DNA from: Acetobacterium fimetarium
GTDB lineage: Bacteria; Bacillota; Clostridia; Eubacteriales; Eubacteriaceae
DNA length: 64,000 bases
Direction: 5' to 3'
Assembly (NCBI RefSeq): GCF_014284475.1
Contig: NZ_WJBC01000005.1
Span: 1 to 64,000 of the forward strand
The position numbers and the translations under genes were made by a program. The notes under the pieces were generated by a model that saw only the letters and a list, made by a program, of their open reading frames with translations, was not told where the DNA came from and searched no databases. Positions 19,535-27,687 of this stretch are shown here, one piece after another; positions within the stretch are counted from its first letter, which is position 1, and every line of letters begins with the position of its first letter.

Positions 19535-20356
19535 ATGTTAAAAGATGTTACGATCGGACAGTATTACCCTACCGGATCGGTTATTCATAAAATGGATCCA
19601 AGGACAAAGATATTGTTTACCACAGCATTTATTGTGATGTTGTTTTGCATCAATAATTTATGGGGATACCTCGCAACTCTCCTCATATTGGTAGCCGTTA
19701 CACTGGTGTCAAAAATACCGGTCAGCTACATTATTCGCGGAATTAAAGGGTTGGTTCTGATCATTTTGTTGACGGTGACATTGAATTTATTTATGACACC
19801 GGGAACCGTGATTGCGTCCCTGGGACCTTTGAATATCACGATGGAGGGTTTGAAAGTGGCCACATACATGGCCCTGCGGTTGATTTTCTTAATCGTGGGA
19901 ACCAGTATCATGACACTAACCACATCGCCTATTGATTTAACCGATGGCATGGAGTGGTGCATGCGCTTCATTCCATTTGTTCGTCGCTATGCTCATGAAT
20001 TGTCGATGATGATGTCAATTGCGCTTCGTTTTATTCCAACATTAATGGAGGAAACGGAGCGAATCATGAAAGCACAGAAGGCCAGAGGGGCAAATTTCGA
20101 AACCGGCAGTATTATCGCCAGAGCGAAAAATTTGATTCCTATTTTGATACCATTGTTCATTTCGGCATTCCGCAGAGCCGATGAACTGGCAACGGCAATG
20201 GAAGCGCGGTGTTATCGCGGTGGTGAAAACAGAACGCGGATGAAACAACTCGTTTTTGAAAACAGAGATCGCGTTTCCTTTGTGCTGATGTTGATGATGA
20301 TTATTGGATTGATATTGACAACCATGATTAAAATACCACTACTGTTTCCAGTTTAG
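19535..20356 (+). CDS. ecfT: ECF transporter transmembrane protein EcfT
   Basis: The 273-residue membrane scaffold that links the ATPases to S components. It has an N-terminal amphipathic segment, about five hydrophobic segments, and the two coupling-helix motifs with the Ala-Arg-Gly triad: KARGANF and EARCYRG. It follows ecfA2 by 4 bp. Confidence 0.94.
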   Translation: MLKDVTIGQYYPTGSVIHKMDPRTKILFTTAFIVMLFCINNLWGYLATLLILVAVTLVSKIPVSYIIRGIKGLVLIILLTVTLNLFMTPGTVIASLGPLNITMEGLKVATYMALRLIFLIVGTSIMTLTTSPIDLTDGMEWCMRFIPFVRRYAHELSMMMSIALRFIPTLMEETERIMKAQKARGANFETGSIIARAKNLIPILIPLFISAFRRADELATAMEARCYRGGENRTRMKQLVFENRDRVSFVLMLMMIIGLILTTMIKIPLLFPV

Positions 20357-20365
20357 AGAGCAAGA

Positions 20366-21106
20366 ATGAAAAATATAAAACTAATTATCAGTTATCGCGG
20401 CACAAATTATTGTGGATGGCAGGTTCAACCAAACGGCATCACGATTCAGGAAACAGTGATAAAAGCGATTAAACAATTAACCGGTGAACAGGTCAATCTT
20501 ACCGGTTCGGGAAGAACCGATGCCGGCGTGCATGCGATTGGACAATGCGCCAATTTTTTCACGACGTCTGCCATCCCACCGGAATCTTTTTACAAGGCAC
20601 TCAATACAAAGCTGCCGAACGACATCAGGATTATGAAAAGCTGCGCCTGCGATCAGGAATTTCACAGCCGATATGACGCAAAGGGCAAGAGTTATATCTA
20701 TAAAATCTACGAGGCTCCCGTTGCCAGTCCATTTGAAGCGGATTTGGCATTTCATGTGACGTATTCCCTTGACTGGAAAGCGATGAAAGAAGCGGCATCG
20801 TATTTTATCGGCGAACATGATTTCAAGGCGTTCATGGCGAGCGGCAGCGCTGTTAAAACAACCGTGCGGACGATTGAAGAGATTTCTTTCGAGAAAAACG
20901 GCAGCTTCCGGGAAATTACATTTAAAGGGAATGGTTTTTTGTACAACATGGTCCGAATTATGGTGGGGACACTTTATGAAGTGGGATACCATCGGATTGC
21001 TCCCCGTGATATATCAAAGATCATTTCAAGTGAAGATCGCAGCAAGGCAGGGATCACAGCGCCCGGACATGGACTTTATCTTAAGGAAGTTTATTACGAG
21101 AATTAA
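20366..21106 (+). CDS. truA: tRNA pseudouridine(38-40) synthase
   Basis: Makes pseudouridine at positions 38-40 of the anticodon arm. The catalytic aspartate is D52 in GSGRTDAGVHAIGQ, and the C-terminal FKGNGFLYNMVRIMVGTL motif is typical. 246 residues. The order ecfA1-ecfA2-ecfT-truA-rplM-rpsI is common in Firmicutes. Confidence 0.97.
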   Translation: MKNIKLIISYRGTNYCGWQVQPNGITIQETVIKAIKQLTGEQVNLTGSGRTDAGVHAIGQCANFFTTSAIPPESFYKALNTKLPNDIRIMKSCACDQEFHSRYDAKGKSYIYKIYEAPVASPFEADLAFHVTYSLDWKAMKEAASYFIGEHDFKAFMASGSAVKTTVRTIEEISFEKNGSFREITFKGNGFLYNMVRIMVGTLYEVGYHRIAPRDISKIISSEDRSKAGITAPGHGLYLKEVYYEN

Positions 21107-21132
21107 TTTAATGTCAAATGACGATAAATAAC

Positions 21133-21161
21133 TTGACACACCCGGGTAGATGCTATAGAAT
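21133..21161 (+). promoter_or_regulatory. Promoter of rplM-rpsI
   Basis: A perfect TTGACA at 21133-21138 and TAGAAT at 21156-21161 are 17 bp apart. It gives the L13/S9 pair a transcript separate from truA. Confidence 0.75.
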
Positions 21162-21167
21162 TAATCG

Positions 21168-21262
21168 TGGACGTTAATGTATCACTAGCCCAGATACAAT
21201 CGATACGATTTCCGATAACTCCCACTTATCGGAAAGCCAATATAAAATAATAAAGAAATTAT
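21168..21262 (+). promoter_or_regulatory. L13-leader-like ribosomal protein leader
   Basis: Between the promoter and rplM are two hairpins: TGTATC (21178-21183) with GATACA (21193-21198), and a perfect 10-bp stem TTTCCGATAA (21209-21218) with TTATCGGAAA (21226-21235). L13 leaders are known in Firmicutes ahead of rplM and mediate autoregulation by ribosomal protein L13. Assignment rests on position and folding; the Rfam model could not be run. Confidence 0.6.
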
Positions 21263-21283
21263 TAACCGAGGAGGATTTTTGAG

Positions 21284-21721
21284 ATGAATGCAAATGCTAC
21301 AAAAATGGCCAAATCTCATGAAATAGACCGTAAATGGTATGTTATTGATGCAGAAGGTAAGGTTTTAGGAAGACTTGCAACTGAAGTTGCTAATATTCTT
21401 AGAGGAAAAAACAAACCGATTTTTTCACCACATATGGATTGCGGTGATTTCGTCATTATTATCAATGCCGATAAGGTTGTTTTAACAGGAAATAAATTAG
21501 ATCAAAAACTATACAAAACATATTCTGGTTATTCCGGTGGTTTAAAGGAAATGACCTACAGAAAATTCTTAGCTGAAAAACCAGAGCTTTTGGTTTTTAA
21601 GGCAGTGAAGGGGATGATCCCTCATAACAAATTAGGGGATAAAGTTGCCACGAAACTTAAAGTTTATGCTGGTACTGAACATCCACACGCTGCGCAATTA
21701 CCAGAAGTTTACGAATTTTAA
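21284..21721 (+). CDS. rplM: 50S ribosomal protein L13
   Basis: L13 is an early assembly protein of the 50S subunit. The 145-residue product has [27 protein letters not shown] and the [11 protein letters not shown] motif. GAGGAGG is before the ATG. It may bind its own leader RNA. Confidence 0.99.
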   Translation: MNANATKMAKSHEIDRKWYVIDAEGKVLGRLATEVANILRGKNKPIFSPHMDCGDFVIIINADKVVLTGNKLDQKLYKTYSGYSGGLKEMTYRKFLAEKPELLVFKAVKGMIPHNKLGDKVATKLKVYAGTEHPHAAQLPEVYEF

Positions 21722-21744
21722 CGCTGAGAAGGAGGAAATAGAGA

Positions 21745-22137
21745 ATGGCTAAAGTACAATATATTGGAACTGGTAGAAGAAAAACATCGGTTGCCCGAGT
21801 TCGTTTATTACCTGGAAGTGGAAAATTCACAGTCAACGGACGTGATATAAATGATTTCTTCGGAATGGAAACACTTAAGGTTATCGCAAAACAACCGCTG
21901 ACATTAACCGATACTGTTGATACATTTGATGTAATTGTCAATGTCCACGGTGGCGGATTTACAGGTCAGGCCGGCGCCATCAGACATGGTATTGCCCGAG
22001 CATTACTTGAAGCAGACATTAATCTGCGACCAGCACTGAAACGTGCAGGTTACCTGACACGTGATTCACGTATGGTTGAAAGAAAGAAATACGGTCTTAA
22101 AAAAGCCCGTCGTGCACCGCAGTTTTCAAAACGTTAA
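21745..22137 (+). CDS. rpsI: 30S ribosomal protein S9
   Basis: S9 has a long C-terminal tail reaching the P-site tRNA. The 130-residue product begins with [17 protein letters not shown] and ends with [11 protein letters not shown], the tail whose last arginine touches tRNA. It is 23 bp after rplM and followed by a terminator. Confidence 0.99.
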   Translation: MAKVQYIGTGRRKTSVARVRLLPGSGKFTVNGRDINDFFGMETLKVIAKQPLTLTDTVDTFDVIVNVHGGGFTGQAGAIRHGIARALLEADINLRPALKRAGYLTRDSRMVERKKYGLKKARRAPQFSKR

Positions 22138-22155
22138 TAACAGACTTTTTTCAAG

Positions 22156-22186
22156 GTCCTGCGACATTCAATGTTGCAGGACTTTT
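22156..22186 (+). terminator. Terminator of rplM-rpsI
   Basis: GTCCTGC at 22156-22162 pairs with GCAGGAC at 22176-22182, with an inner ACAT/ATGT extension, followed by TTTT. Confidence 0.85.
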
Positions 22187-22239
22187 AAGTGTTACAGAAT
22201 TATATATGTTACAATAGTAAATCAAGAAAGTAGGAATTT

Positions 22240-24054
22240 ATGAACAACAAACAGCCCATTATAAACATTGCTGTCATCGCCCACGTCGATGCTGGAAAAT
22301 CTACCCTGGTCGATGCCCTTTTAGCACAAAGCCATGTTTTCAGGGAAAATCAGGAGGTTGTCGACTGTGTTATGGACAGTAATGACCTGGAACGTGAACG
22401 TGGTATCACAATTTACTCAAAGAACTGTTCAATCATGTACAAAGACATCAAAATCAACATCGTCGACACACCAGGACATGCGGATTTTTCATCAGAGGTT
22501 GAACGTATTTTAAAAACGGTCGATACCGTCGTTCTATTAGTCGACTCCAGTGAAGGGCCAATGCCTCAAACACGTTTTGTATTAAACAAATCATTGGAGA
22601 AGGGTTTAAAACCAATTCTGTTCATCAATAAGATTGACAAAAAAGATCAGCGCGCAGAAGCGGTTGTCGACATGGTATTTGATCTTTTTGTGGAACTGAA
22701 AGCGACTGATGAACAGCTGGATTTCCCAGTTCTTTACGGGATCGCCAAAGAAGGCGTTGCAATTCGCGATATGAGCGATGAAAGAGCTAATCTGCAGCCG
22801 CTTTTTGAAACCATCGTTGAACATGTCGGACTGCAGGATGACATGAGTCTGGAACCATTACAAATGCAGGTTTCATCACTTGCATATGACGATTACATCG
22901 GACGTCTGGGAATTGGAAAAGTATATTCCGGTACCATTCACGCCGGTGAACAACTGGAAGTCTGTAAATGTGATGGCAGTTTTGAAAAAGTAAAAATCGG
23001 TCAGGTGTTCGTCTATAAGGGTCTGGCACGGGTTGAAGTCAAAGAAGCGAAAGCTGGAGATATTGTCGTCATTTCTGGTATTCCGGAAATATCTATTGGT
23101 GAAACCATCGGCGAAGTTAATCAGGTTCAGCCAATGGAGATGATTGGAATTGAAGAGCCGACCCTTTCAATGAATTTCATGGTCAATAATTCTCCTTTTG
23201 CCGGCCAATCCGGAAAATTTGTAACCACACGTCATATCAGAGCCCGACTTGAAAAAGAACTTGAAGTAAATGTTGGATTAAAAGTTGAAGAAATGGCTGA
23301 TGCGACCGATGGCTTCAAGGTTTCAGGCCGAGGGGAACTTCATTTATCGATTCTGATCGAAAATATGCGTCGTGAGGGTTATGAGGTTGCAGTATCCAAA
23401 CCGGAAGTTATCATGCATCGCGATGACAACGGCAAGCTTTTAGAACCGGTTGAAAGTGTCATCATCAGCGTTCCTGAGAAGTATTCCGGCGCCGTCATTT
23501 CCAAATTGAATGTCAGAAAAGGTCAGATGGAAAGCATGTTAAGCGAAGAAGGCTGGACAAAAATGGAATTCAATGTGCCGACGCGTGGTCTGTTGGGTTA
23601 TCAGAGTGAATTCATCAATGACACGCACGGAGAAGGAACCATGGTTCGCCATTTTGCATCGTTCGAACCGCATAAAGGTGAAATTCCGCAACGGCAGAAT
23701 GGCGTGCTGATTTCTCAGTTTAATGGTGAAACCATGGCCTACTCATTGTTCAATTTAAGCGATCGGGGAGAGTTACTGGTTGCGGCCGGAACAAAGGTCT
23801 ACGAGGGTATGATTATCGGCATCAACAGTCGAAGTGATGATATGACGGTTAATCCGACTAAGAACAAGAAAATGTCAAATGTCCGTTCTTCAGGAGCAGA
23901 TGAAGCACTTAAACTGATTGAACCCAGATTGATGACACTGGAACAAGCGCTGGAATTCATCAATGATGATGAATTGGTGGAAGTTACCCCAACCGATATT
24001 CGAATCCGGAAGAAAGTACTGAACGAACTGGATCGAAAAAGAAGCTCTCGCTAG
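22240..24054 (+). CDS. typA: Ribosome-associated GTPase TypA/BipA
   Basis: A translational GTPase of 604 residues that acts in 50S assembly and stress response. GTPase motifs are AHVDAGKST (G1), ERERGITI (G2 region), DTPGHAD (G3) and NKIDK (G4), followed by EF-G-like domains and the BipA-specific C-terminal domain with [18 protein letters not shown]. The ATG is preceded by AAGAAAGTAGG. No obvious terminator follows. Confidence 0.97.
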   Translation: MNNKQPIINIAVIAHVDAGKSTLVDALLAQSHVFRENQEVVDCVMDSNDLERERGITIYSKNCSIMYKDIKINIVDTPGHADFSSEVERILKTVDTVVLLVDSSEGPMPQTRFVLNKSLEKGLKPILFINKIDKKDQRAEAVVDMVFDLFVELKATDEQLDFPVLYGIAKEGVAIRDMSDERANLQPLFETIVEHVGLQDDMSLEPLQMQVSSLAYDDYIGRLGIGKVYSGTIHAGEQLEVCKCDGSFEKVKIGQVFVYKGLARVEVKEAKAGDIVVISGIPEISIGETIGEVNQVQPMEMIGIEEPTLSMNFMVNNSPFAGQSGKFVTTRHIRARLEKELEVNVGLKVEEMADATDGFKVSGRGELHLSILIENMRREGYEVAVSKPEVIMHRDDNGKLLEPVESVIISVPEKYSGAVISKLNVRKGQMESMLSEEGWTKMEFNVPTRGLLGYQSEFINDTHGEGTMVRHFASFEPHKGEIPQRQNGVLISQFNGETMAYSLFNLSDRGELLVAAGTKVYEGMIIGINSRSDDMTVNPTKNKKMSNVRSSGADEALKLIEPRLMTLEQALEFINDDELVEVTPTDIRIRKKVLNELDRKRSSR

Positions 24055-24073
24055 AAAATATCAACAATAACAA

Positions 24074-24103
24074 TTGACCGTTAAACTTTCCTTGTGCTAT
24101 GAT
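24074..24103 (+). promoter_or_regulatory. Promoter of the small membrane protein gene
   Basis: TTGACC at 24074-24079 and TATGAT at 24098-24103 with an 18-bp spacer; the -10 is preceded by TGC, an extended -10. Confidence 0.7.
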
Positions 24104-24135
24104 GGTAACATCTTAGATAGGAGGTAAGTAACGAA

Positions 24136-24504
24136 ATGATTAATATTGACAAGCAGGAAGCTGAAGAAGGTAAAGTGATTTCTATTTTCGCGTACCTTGG
24201 TATTTTATTTTTAATTCCATTGTTGGCAGGAAAAGACAATAAATTTGCTCAGTTTCATGCAAATCAGGGGTTATTATTGTGCTTGGCATCTTTTGCAATG
24301 TGGATTGTGTATTCTTTATTGAGTTTGCTTTTTTCACCCCTTGGAATTCTAGGCAATATTCTTGGTATGATCGTCGGATTAATCTACGTGGTTGCTTCAT
24401 TGGGAATTCTGGCACTTATTATTATAGGTATCATCAATGTTGTCAATCTAGAAGCAAAACCTCTTCCCGTCATTGGTGGCATTACATTGATAAAATCCTA
24501 TTGA
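24136..24504 (+). CDS. Small DUF4870-like membrane protein
   Basis: A 122-residue protein with three or four hydrophobic segments after a short acidic N-terminus. The stretch AYLGILFLIPLLAGKDNKFAQFHANQGLLL resembles the DUF4870/YtxA-like small membrane proteins that are frequent in Gram-positive bacteria; the function is unknown. AGATAGGAGGT precedes the ATG. It has its own promoter and terminator, so it is a single-gene unit. Confidence 0.75.
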   Translation: MINIDKQEAEEGKVISIFAYLGILFLIPLLAGKDNKFAQFHANQGLLLCLASFAMWIVYSLLSLLFSPLGILGNILGMIVGLIYVVASLGILALIIIGIINVVNLEAKPLPVIGGITLIKSY

Positions 24505-24532
24505 TCATTTATTTTACGGTCTATCATAACGA

Positions 24533-24566
24533 AAAAAAGCATTGCTTGAAATAGTGGTGCTTTTTT
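24533..24566 (+). terminator. Terminator after small membrane protein
   Basis: AAAAAAGCATTGCT pairs with AGTGGTGCTTTTTT (several G-U pairs) and ends in six T. Confidence 0.7.
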
Positions 24567-24617
24567 ATTATTCGGACATATTCCAATTTTAATTTAAGTC
24601 GTCTTAATGCAGATCTA

Positions 24618-24626
24618 TGCTATAAT
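24618..24626 (+). promoter_or_regulatory. Extended -10 promoter of the AI-2E family gene
   Basis: TGCTATAAT at 24618-24626 is a perfect extended -10; no good -35 is seen. Transcription would begin near 24633, after the first in-frame ATG (24607), which therefore cannot be the start codon. Confidence 0.6.
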
Positions 24627-24651
24627 AAACAATCAAAAAGGTGGTGAAGAC

Positions 24652-25836
24652 GTGGAAAAGAATAAGAATGAACAAAAGAATAAAGATGGAATGAGTGAAA
24701 TGACGTTCAGAAATTATCTGTTTCTGATTTCCTTCGCCATCTGTCTTTTCGTTGCGTTGATGAATATCAGTTATCTCGTCGGCTATTTGGGTGTATTCGT
24801 GAACATTATTACACCGGTGCTGATTGGATTGGGAATATCGTTTGTTTTAAACATTCCCATGTCGTTCATCGAAAAGAATGTCCTGGGTTTTATTGAAAAA
24901 ATAAAAAACAGGAAAAACAAAGACCGCAGCAAAACCAAACGGATGCTAGCAATCACACTTACATTTATTGCTGTACTGGGAGTGATTGCTGCGATTATCA
25001 CATTCATTGTTCCGCAGGTGAGTGAAAGTGTGAATACGCTGATCGACAAGCTGCCGGGTTATATTGATTCGTTTAATGCGTTAGTCGATCAGACACTGGC
25101 ATTCTTCGGCTTGCCAGCGAGTTTATGGAACGACATCACCATTCAATGGGATTCACTCTGGTCACAATTTGGCGGCGTCATCATCAGTTCAGTGCCGGAA
25201 ATATTTAACGCGACAATAAGCGTCACAACCGGAGTTGTCAACGTTGTAATGGGCATCGTCATCTCCATCTACCTGCTTGCAGACAAAGAAAAACTACTGG
25301 CTTTAAAGGATAAACTCATCTATGCCTATATCCGTAAAGACCGGGCAGACTTTATTCAGGATGTCAGTATTACCGCCAATCAGGTATTTCATGGCTTCAT
25401 TGCCGGCCAATTGACAGAAGCCTTTATTCTTGGAAGTCTCTGCACCATCGGGTTGGCAATACTGCAAATTCCGTATTCGCTGCTTATCGGCGTCCTGGTC
25501 GGAATGACCAGCGTCATTCCGGTATTCGGGGCTTTTTTGGGAGCTGTGCCCAGTGCATTCATCCTGTTAGTGGTCAATCCGTTTTACTGTCTCGTCTTTG
25601 TGATTTACATTGTTGTGCTGCAGCAGATCGAGAGCAATGTGATTTATCCAAAAGTTGTTGGCGGTTCAATTGGACTCTCCGGACTTTGGGTGCTGGTCGG
25701 CATGATTATCGGAGGCAGTTTGTTTGGAATTCTGGGGACAATTCTCGGAATACCGACCTTTGCGGTTATCTATTCCGTGTTCAGAAAAATAACAAACGAA
25801 CGTGTTTTAAAAAAGACCATGAATGATATTCAGTAA
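24652..25836 (+). CDS. AI-2E family transporter (PerM-like)
   Basis: An integral membrane protein of 394 residues with about seven or eight hydrophobic segments. The C-terminal part (GVLVGMTSVIPVFGAFLGAVPSAFILL, then QQIESNVIYPKVVGGSIGLSGLWVL) is the signature of the AI-2E/PerM family; members include sodium/proton antiporters and the proposed AI-2 exporter TqsA, so the substrate is open. The start is GTG 24652, 5 bp after AAAGGTGGTG and downstream of the promoter. The first 35 residues are very lysine- and asparagine-rich. Confidence 0.88.
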   Translation: MEKNKNEQKNKDGMSEMTFRNYLFLISFAICLFVALMNISYLVGYLGVFVNIITPVLIGLGISFVLNIPMSFIEKNVLGFIEKIKNRKNKDRSKTKRMLAITLTFIAVLGVIAAIITFIVPQVSESVNTLIDKLPGYIDSFNALVDQTLAFFGLPASLWNDITIQWDSLWSQFGGVIISSVPEIFNATISVTTGVVNVVMGIVISIYLLADKEKLLALKDKLIYAYIRKDRADFIQDVSITANQVFHGFIAGQLTEAFILGSLCTIGLAILQIPYSLLIGVLVGMTSVIPVFGAFLGAVPSAFILLVVNPFYCLVFVIYIVVLQQIESNVIYPKVVGGSIGLSGLWVLVGMIIGGSLFGILGTILGIPTFAVIYSVFRKITNERVLKKTMNDIQ

Positions 25837-25843
25837 AATTTCT

Positions 25844-25878
25844 AAAGACTCCTGCACGTGTGTGCAGGAGTCTTTTTT
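25844..25878 (+). terminator. Strong terminator after AI-2E family gene
   Basis: A 14-bp perfect stem, AAAGACTCCTGCAC with GTGCAGGAGTCTTT, a 4-nt loop and six to eight T. It also separates this gene from the convergent DUF2974 gene. Confidence 0.93.
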
Positions 25879-25886
25879 GATAGATC

Positions 25887-26051
25887 TTACTTCTTCCCCG
25901 ACTTGCTTTTTTTGATTTGGCGTTTGATTTTTGAAGCGAGCAGGGAGAGACTGACCGTAAAATTCTGGAATCCGGAATAAAATGGATGACGATTGTCTGA
26001 ATCGCGAATATTTCCAGATTGATCGAGTATTTTGTTGGGCGGATGATTACG
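25887..26051 (-). other. In-frame continuation of the DUF2974 gene beyond its TAG codon
   Basis: Reading on from the TAG at 26054-26052 in the same frame gives 54 more residues and a TAA at 25889-25887. The translation begins RNHPPNKILDQSGN and ends in a basic tail (KRQIKKSKSGKK). In the family, the part after the catalytic serine normally continues with an H-P rich loop and a D-x-G-N segment like this one, so it is most likely the genuine C-terminus cut off by one codon. Confidence 0.6.
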
Positions 26052-26735
26052 CTAGGGAAGCCGGGATTCCGTTCCAACGATCATCCGGTTTCCGGCAATA
26101 CTGTTGAGCAGGATATTGACAATGTCCCAGGCGCATTCGTAGGCAATGATTTTCACCTGGTTTTCTTTGATCTGACAGGCGTATTTCCGGATAAATTCAG
26201 AAGAAAACCCCTGACTGTTAAAGGTGACGCAGAGCGATACTTTATCGCCGTTGATAATGGTGATGTACTGTCCGTTGTTGCCGCCTTTTGAATGGCCGGT
26301 CATGATGTAGTTGCTGAAGTTGAAGGTCCGGTCCACTTGTTCAAAAAAAGCTAAAGCCGCGATTTGCTGAGGTGTATCACCGATAAAAGCGCCTTTAATA
26401 TTATCAATCCAGCCATTGCCGGTAGTGCCGCGAAAAGCGATGATGCCGGTATCCTGGCGCGGCTCAGAAAAGCAATATCCGACCAGCGCATGTTCCGGCC
26501 GATTGGAATAGGCAACAATCTTGAGCGTGGCGAGATGCGGATTTTCCAGCATCAAAGACAATGAAATGGACCATTCGGCTGAAGACATGGCACAATCACC
26601 ATGCAGTGAATCAACCTGTTCCAATAATGCCGCAACCATTTCGCCAACGGTATAATCATGAAGTGCTGCGGCAGTGATCGGCAGATCCAAGGCCGCAAGT
26701 TGACTGAGTAAATTGAGTTCGCTGTGGTTTAACAT
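26052..26735 (-). CDS. DUF2974 (Mbeg1-like) alpha/beta hydrolase, ended by an internal TAG
   Basis: A lipase-like protein of 227 residues up to the TAG. The nucleophile elbow GHSKGGN and the oxyanion-side FRGTTGNGWIDNIKGAF are clear; the family is DUF2974/Mbeg1-like, class-3-lipase relatives of unknown substrate. The ATG at 26735 has AGAGGAAG 8 bp upstream. Homologues are longer, and the same frame stays open for 54 codons past the TAG, so this is either a recent nonsense mutation, a shorter functional protein, or a codon read through. It is divergent from the YjbQ-like gene. Confidence 0.75.
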   Translation of the reverse strand: MLNHSELNLLSQLAALDLPITAAALHDYTVGEMVAALLEQVDSLHGDCAMSSAEWSISLSLMLENPHLATLKIVAYSNRPEHALVGYCFSEPRQDTGIIAFRGTTGNGWIDNIKGAFIGDTPQQIAALAFFEQVDRTFNFSNYIMTGHSKGGNNGQYITIINGDKVSLCVTFNSQGFSSEFIRKYACQIKENQVKIIAYECAWDIVNILLNSIAGNRMIVGTESRLP

Positions 26736-27065
26736 GATTTTTTACTTCCTCTGGTAAAGATTTGCAACCATTGTTTTTTTATCAGATTCCTGACCGGAGT
26801 CGGAATTTTTATATCTTAGCAGTCACTTGAACCGTTTCAATTCGGCAGTCAGTATTGAATTATTTTAACATATCAGCGAATGCACTCAAAGATAAATCGC
26901 AGCGGGACTGAAAATAGTTGATAAGGCAAATATTTATCAAAGATCAATGGTAATGTTTTAGTTTTTTAGACGGATATCGTTTATAATAAAGAAAGTGAGC
27001 CGCCTGTAAACGGCAAAAGAACGGCTGATGAAATAAAACAGACTTACATAATAAGGGAGACGAAA
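26736..27065. promoter_or_regulatory. Divergent intergenic region with a promoter for the YjbQ-like/McrB-like pair
   Basis: 330 bp without a gene. A perfect TATAAT at 26982-26987 lies 78 bp before the YjbQ-like start, with only a poor -35 (TTTAGT near 26957). The rest is AT-rich; AACCGTTTCAATTCGGCAG near 26828 is a short imperfect dyad. Nothing else is recognised. Confidence 0.5.
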
Positions 27066-27632
27066 ATGAAAACAATTCATATTGAAATTACGAGTCATGA
27101 AAAGCTCGTTGATATTACCCAAACGGTAAGAGCCTATATATCTGAGATGCGCATCAAGGACGGGTTCGTGCAGATTCAAATTCCGGAGCGGACGTCAGCG
27201 GTTTTCATTTCAGTGAATGATGACTGGCGGTTGGAGCGGGAACTTTTTGAAAAGATCAATCATCTGATGCCGAAGTACGATGGCATGAAATTTACCGGAT
27301 GGACAACTGCCAATGTCAAGGCAAGTCTCTTCGGTTTGAGCATTCAGGTTATGATTCAGGATGGCACGCTGATTCTGGATAAAAACCAGAGCATCTATTT
27401 TGTCGAATTTCAGGGACCGGGTGAGCGTCAGTATTTCATGAGCGCGATGGGGAACACGTTAACGGAAAACGAAGAACCCGAGATGCCCGAGGAATTAAAG
27501 ACGCTTTATAAAAAACGTCAGGAATATCAGGATGAACAGAAAAGAATTCAAGAAGAAATGCGAAATGAATGGAAGCTGAGAGAAACGCATCTGCAGCTGG
27601 AAAAAGAACCGGAAAATAAAACAGAAGAATAA
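27066..27632 (+). CDS. Divergent YjbQ/UPF0047-fold protein with C-terminal coiled coil
   Basis: Residues 1-150 follow the YjbQ (UPF0047) pattern: VDITQTVRAYI, a strand leading to RTSA, then NVKASLFG, DGTLILDKNQ and EFQGPGER. YjbQ members have thiamine-phosphate-synthase side activity and depend on histidines in HHTSA and in the (S/A)HxK/xSSL segment, plus GTWQ. Here these are R42, N83 and DKNQ (105-108), so the known active site is lost. Residues 155-188 are a charged helix likely to form a coiled coil. AAGGGAG lies before the ATG. It is 55 bp upstream of the McrB-like gene and probably co-transcribed. A binding rather than catalytic role is likely. Confidence 0.75.
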   Translation: MKTIHIEITSHEKLVDITQTVRAYISEMRIKDGFVQIQIPERTSAVFISVNDDWRLERELFEKINHLMPKYDGMKFTGWTTANVKASLFGLSIQVMIQDGTLILDKNQSIYFVEFQGPGERQYFMSAMGNTLTENEEPEMPEELKTLYKKRQEYQDEQKRIQEEMRNEWKLRETHLQLEKEPENKTEE

Positions 27633-27687
27633 AAGACAAATAGCTGGGGCAAAATAAAGCATTGAAATTAAAGAGAAAGGCAAAAAA

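Noticed and set aside
24607-24651. Upstream ATG start for the AI-2E family gene
   Set aside because: The promoter -10 lies inside this stretch, so it would not be in the mRNA; GTG 24652 has a good ribosome site.
25781-26077. 98-codon minus-strand frame overlapping the end of the DUF2974 gene
   Set aside because: A frame-shifted shadow; the family-like C-terminal sequence is in the DUF2974 frame itself, beyond the TAG.
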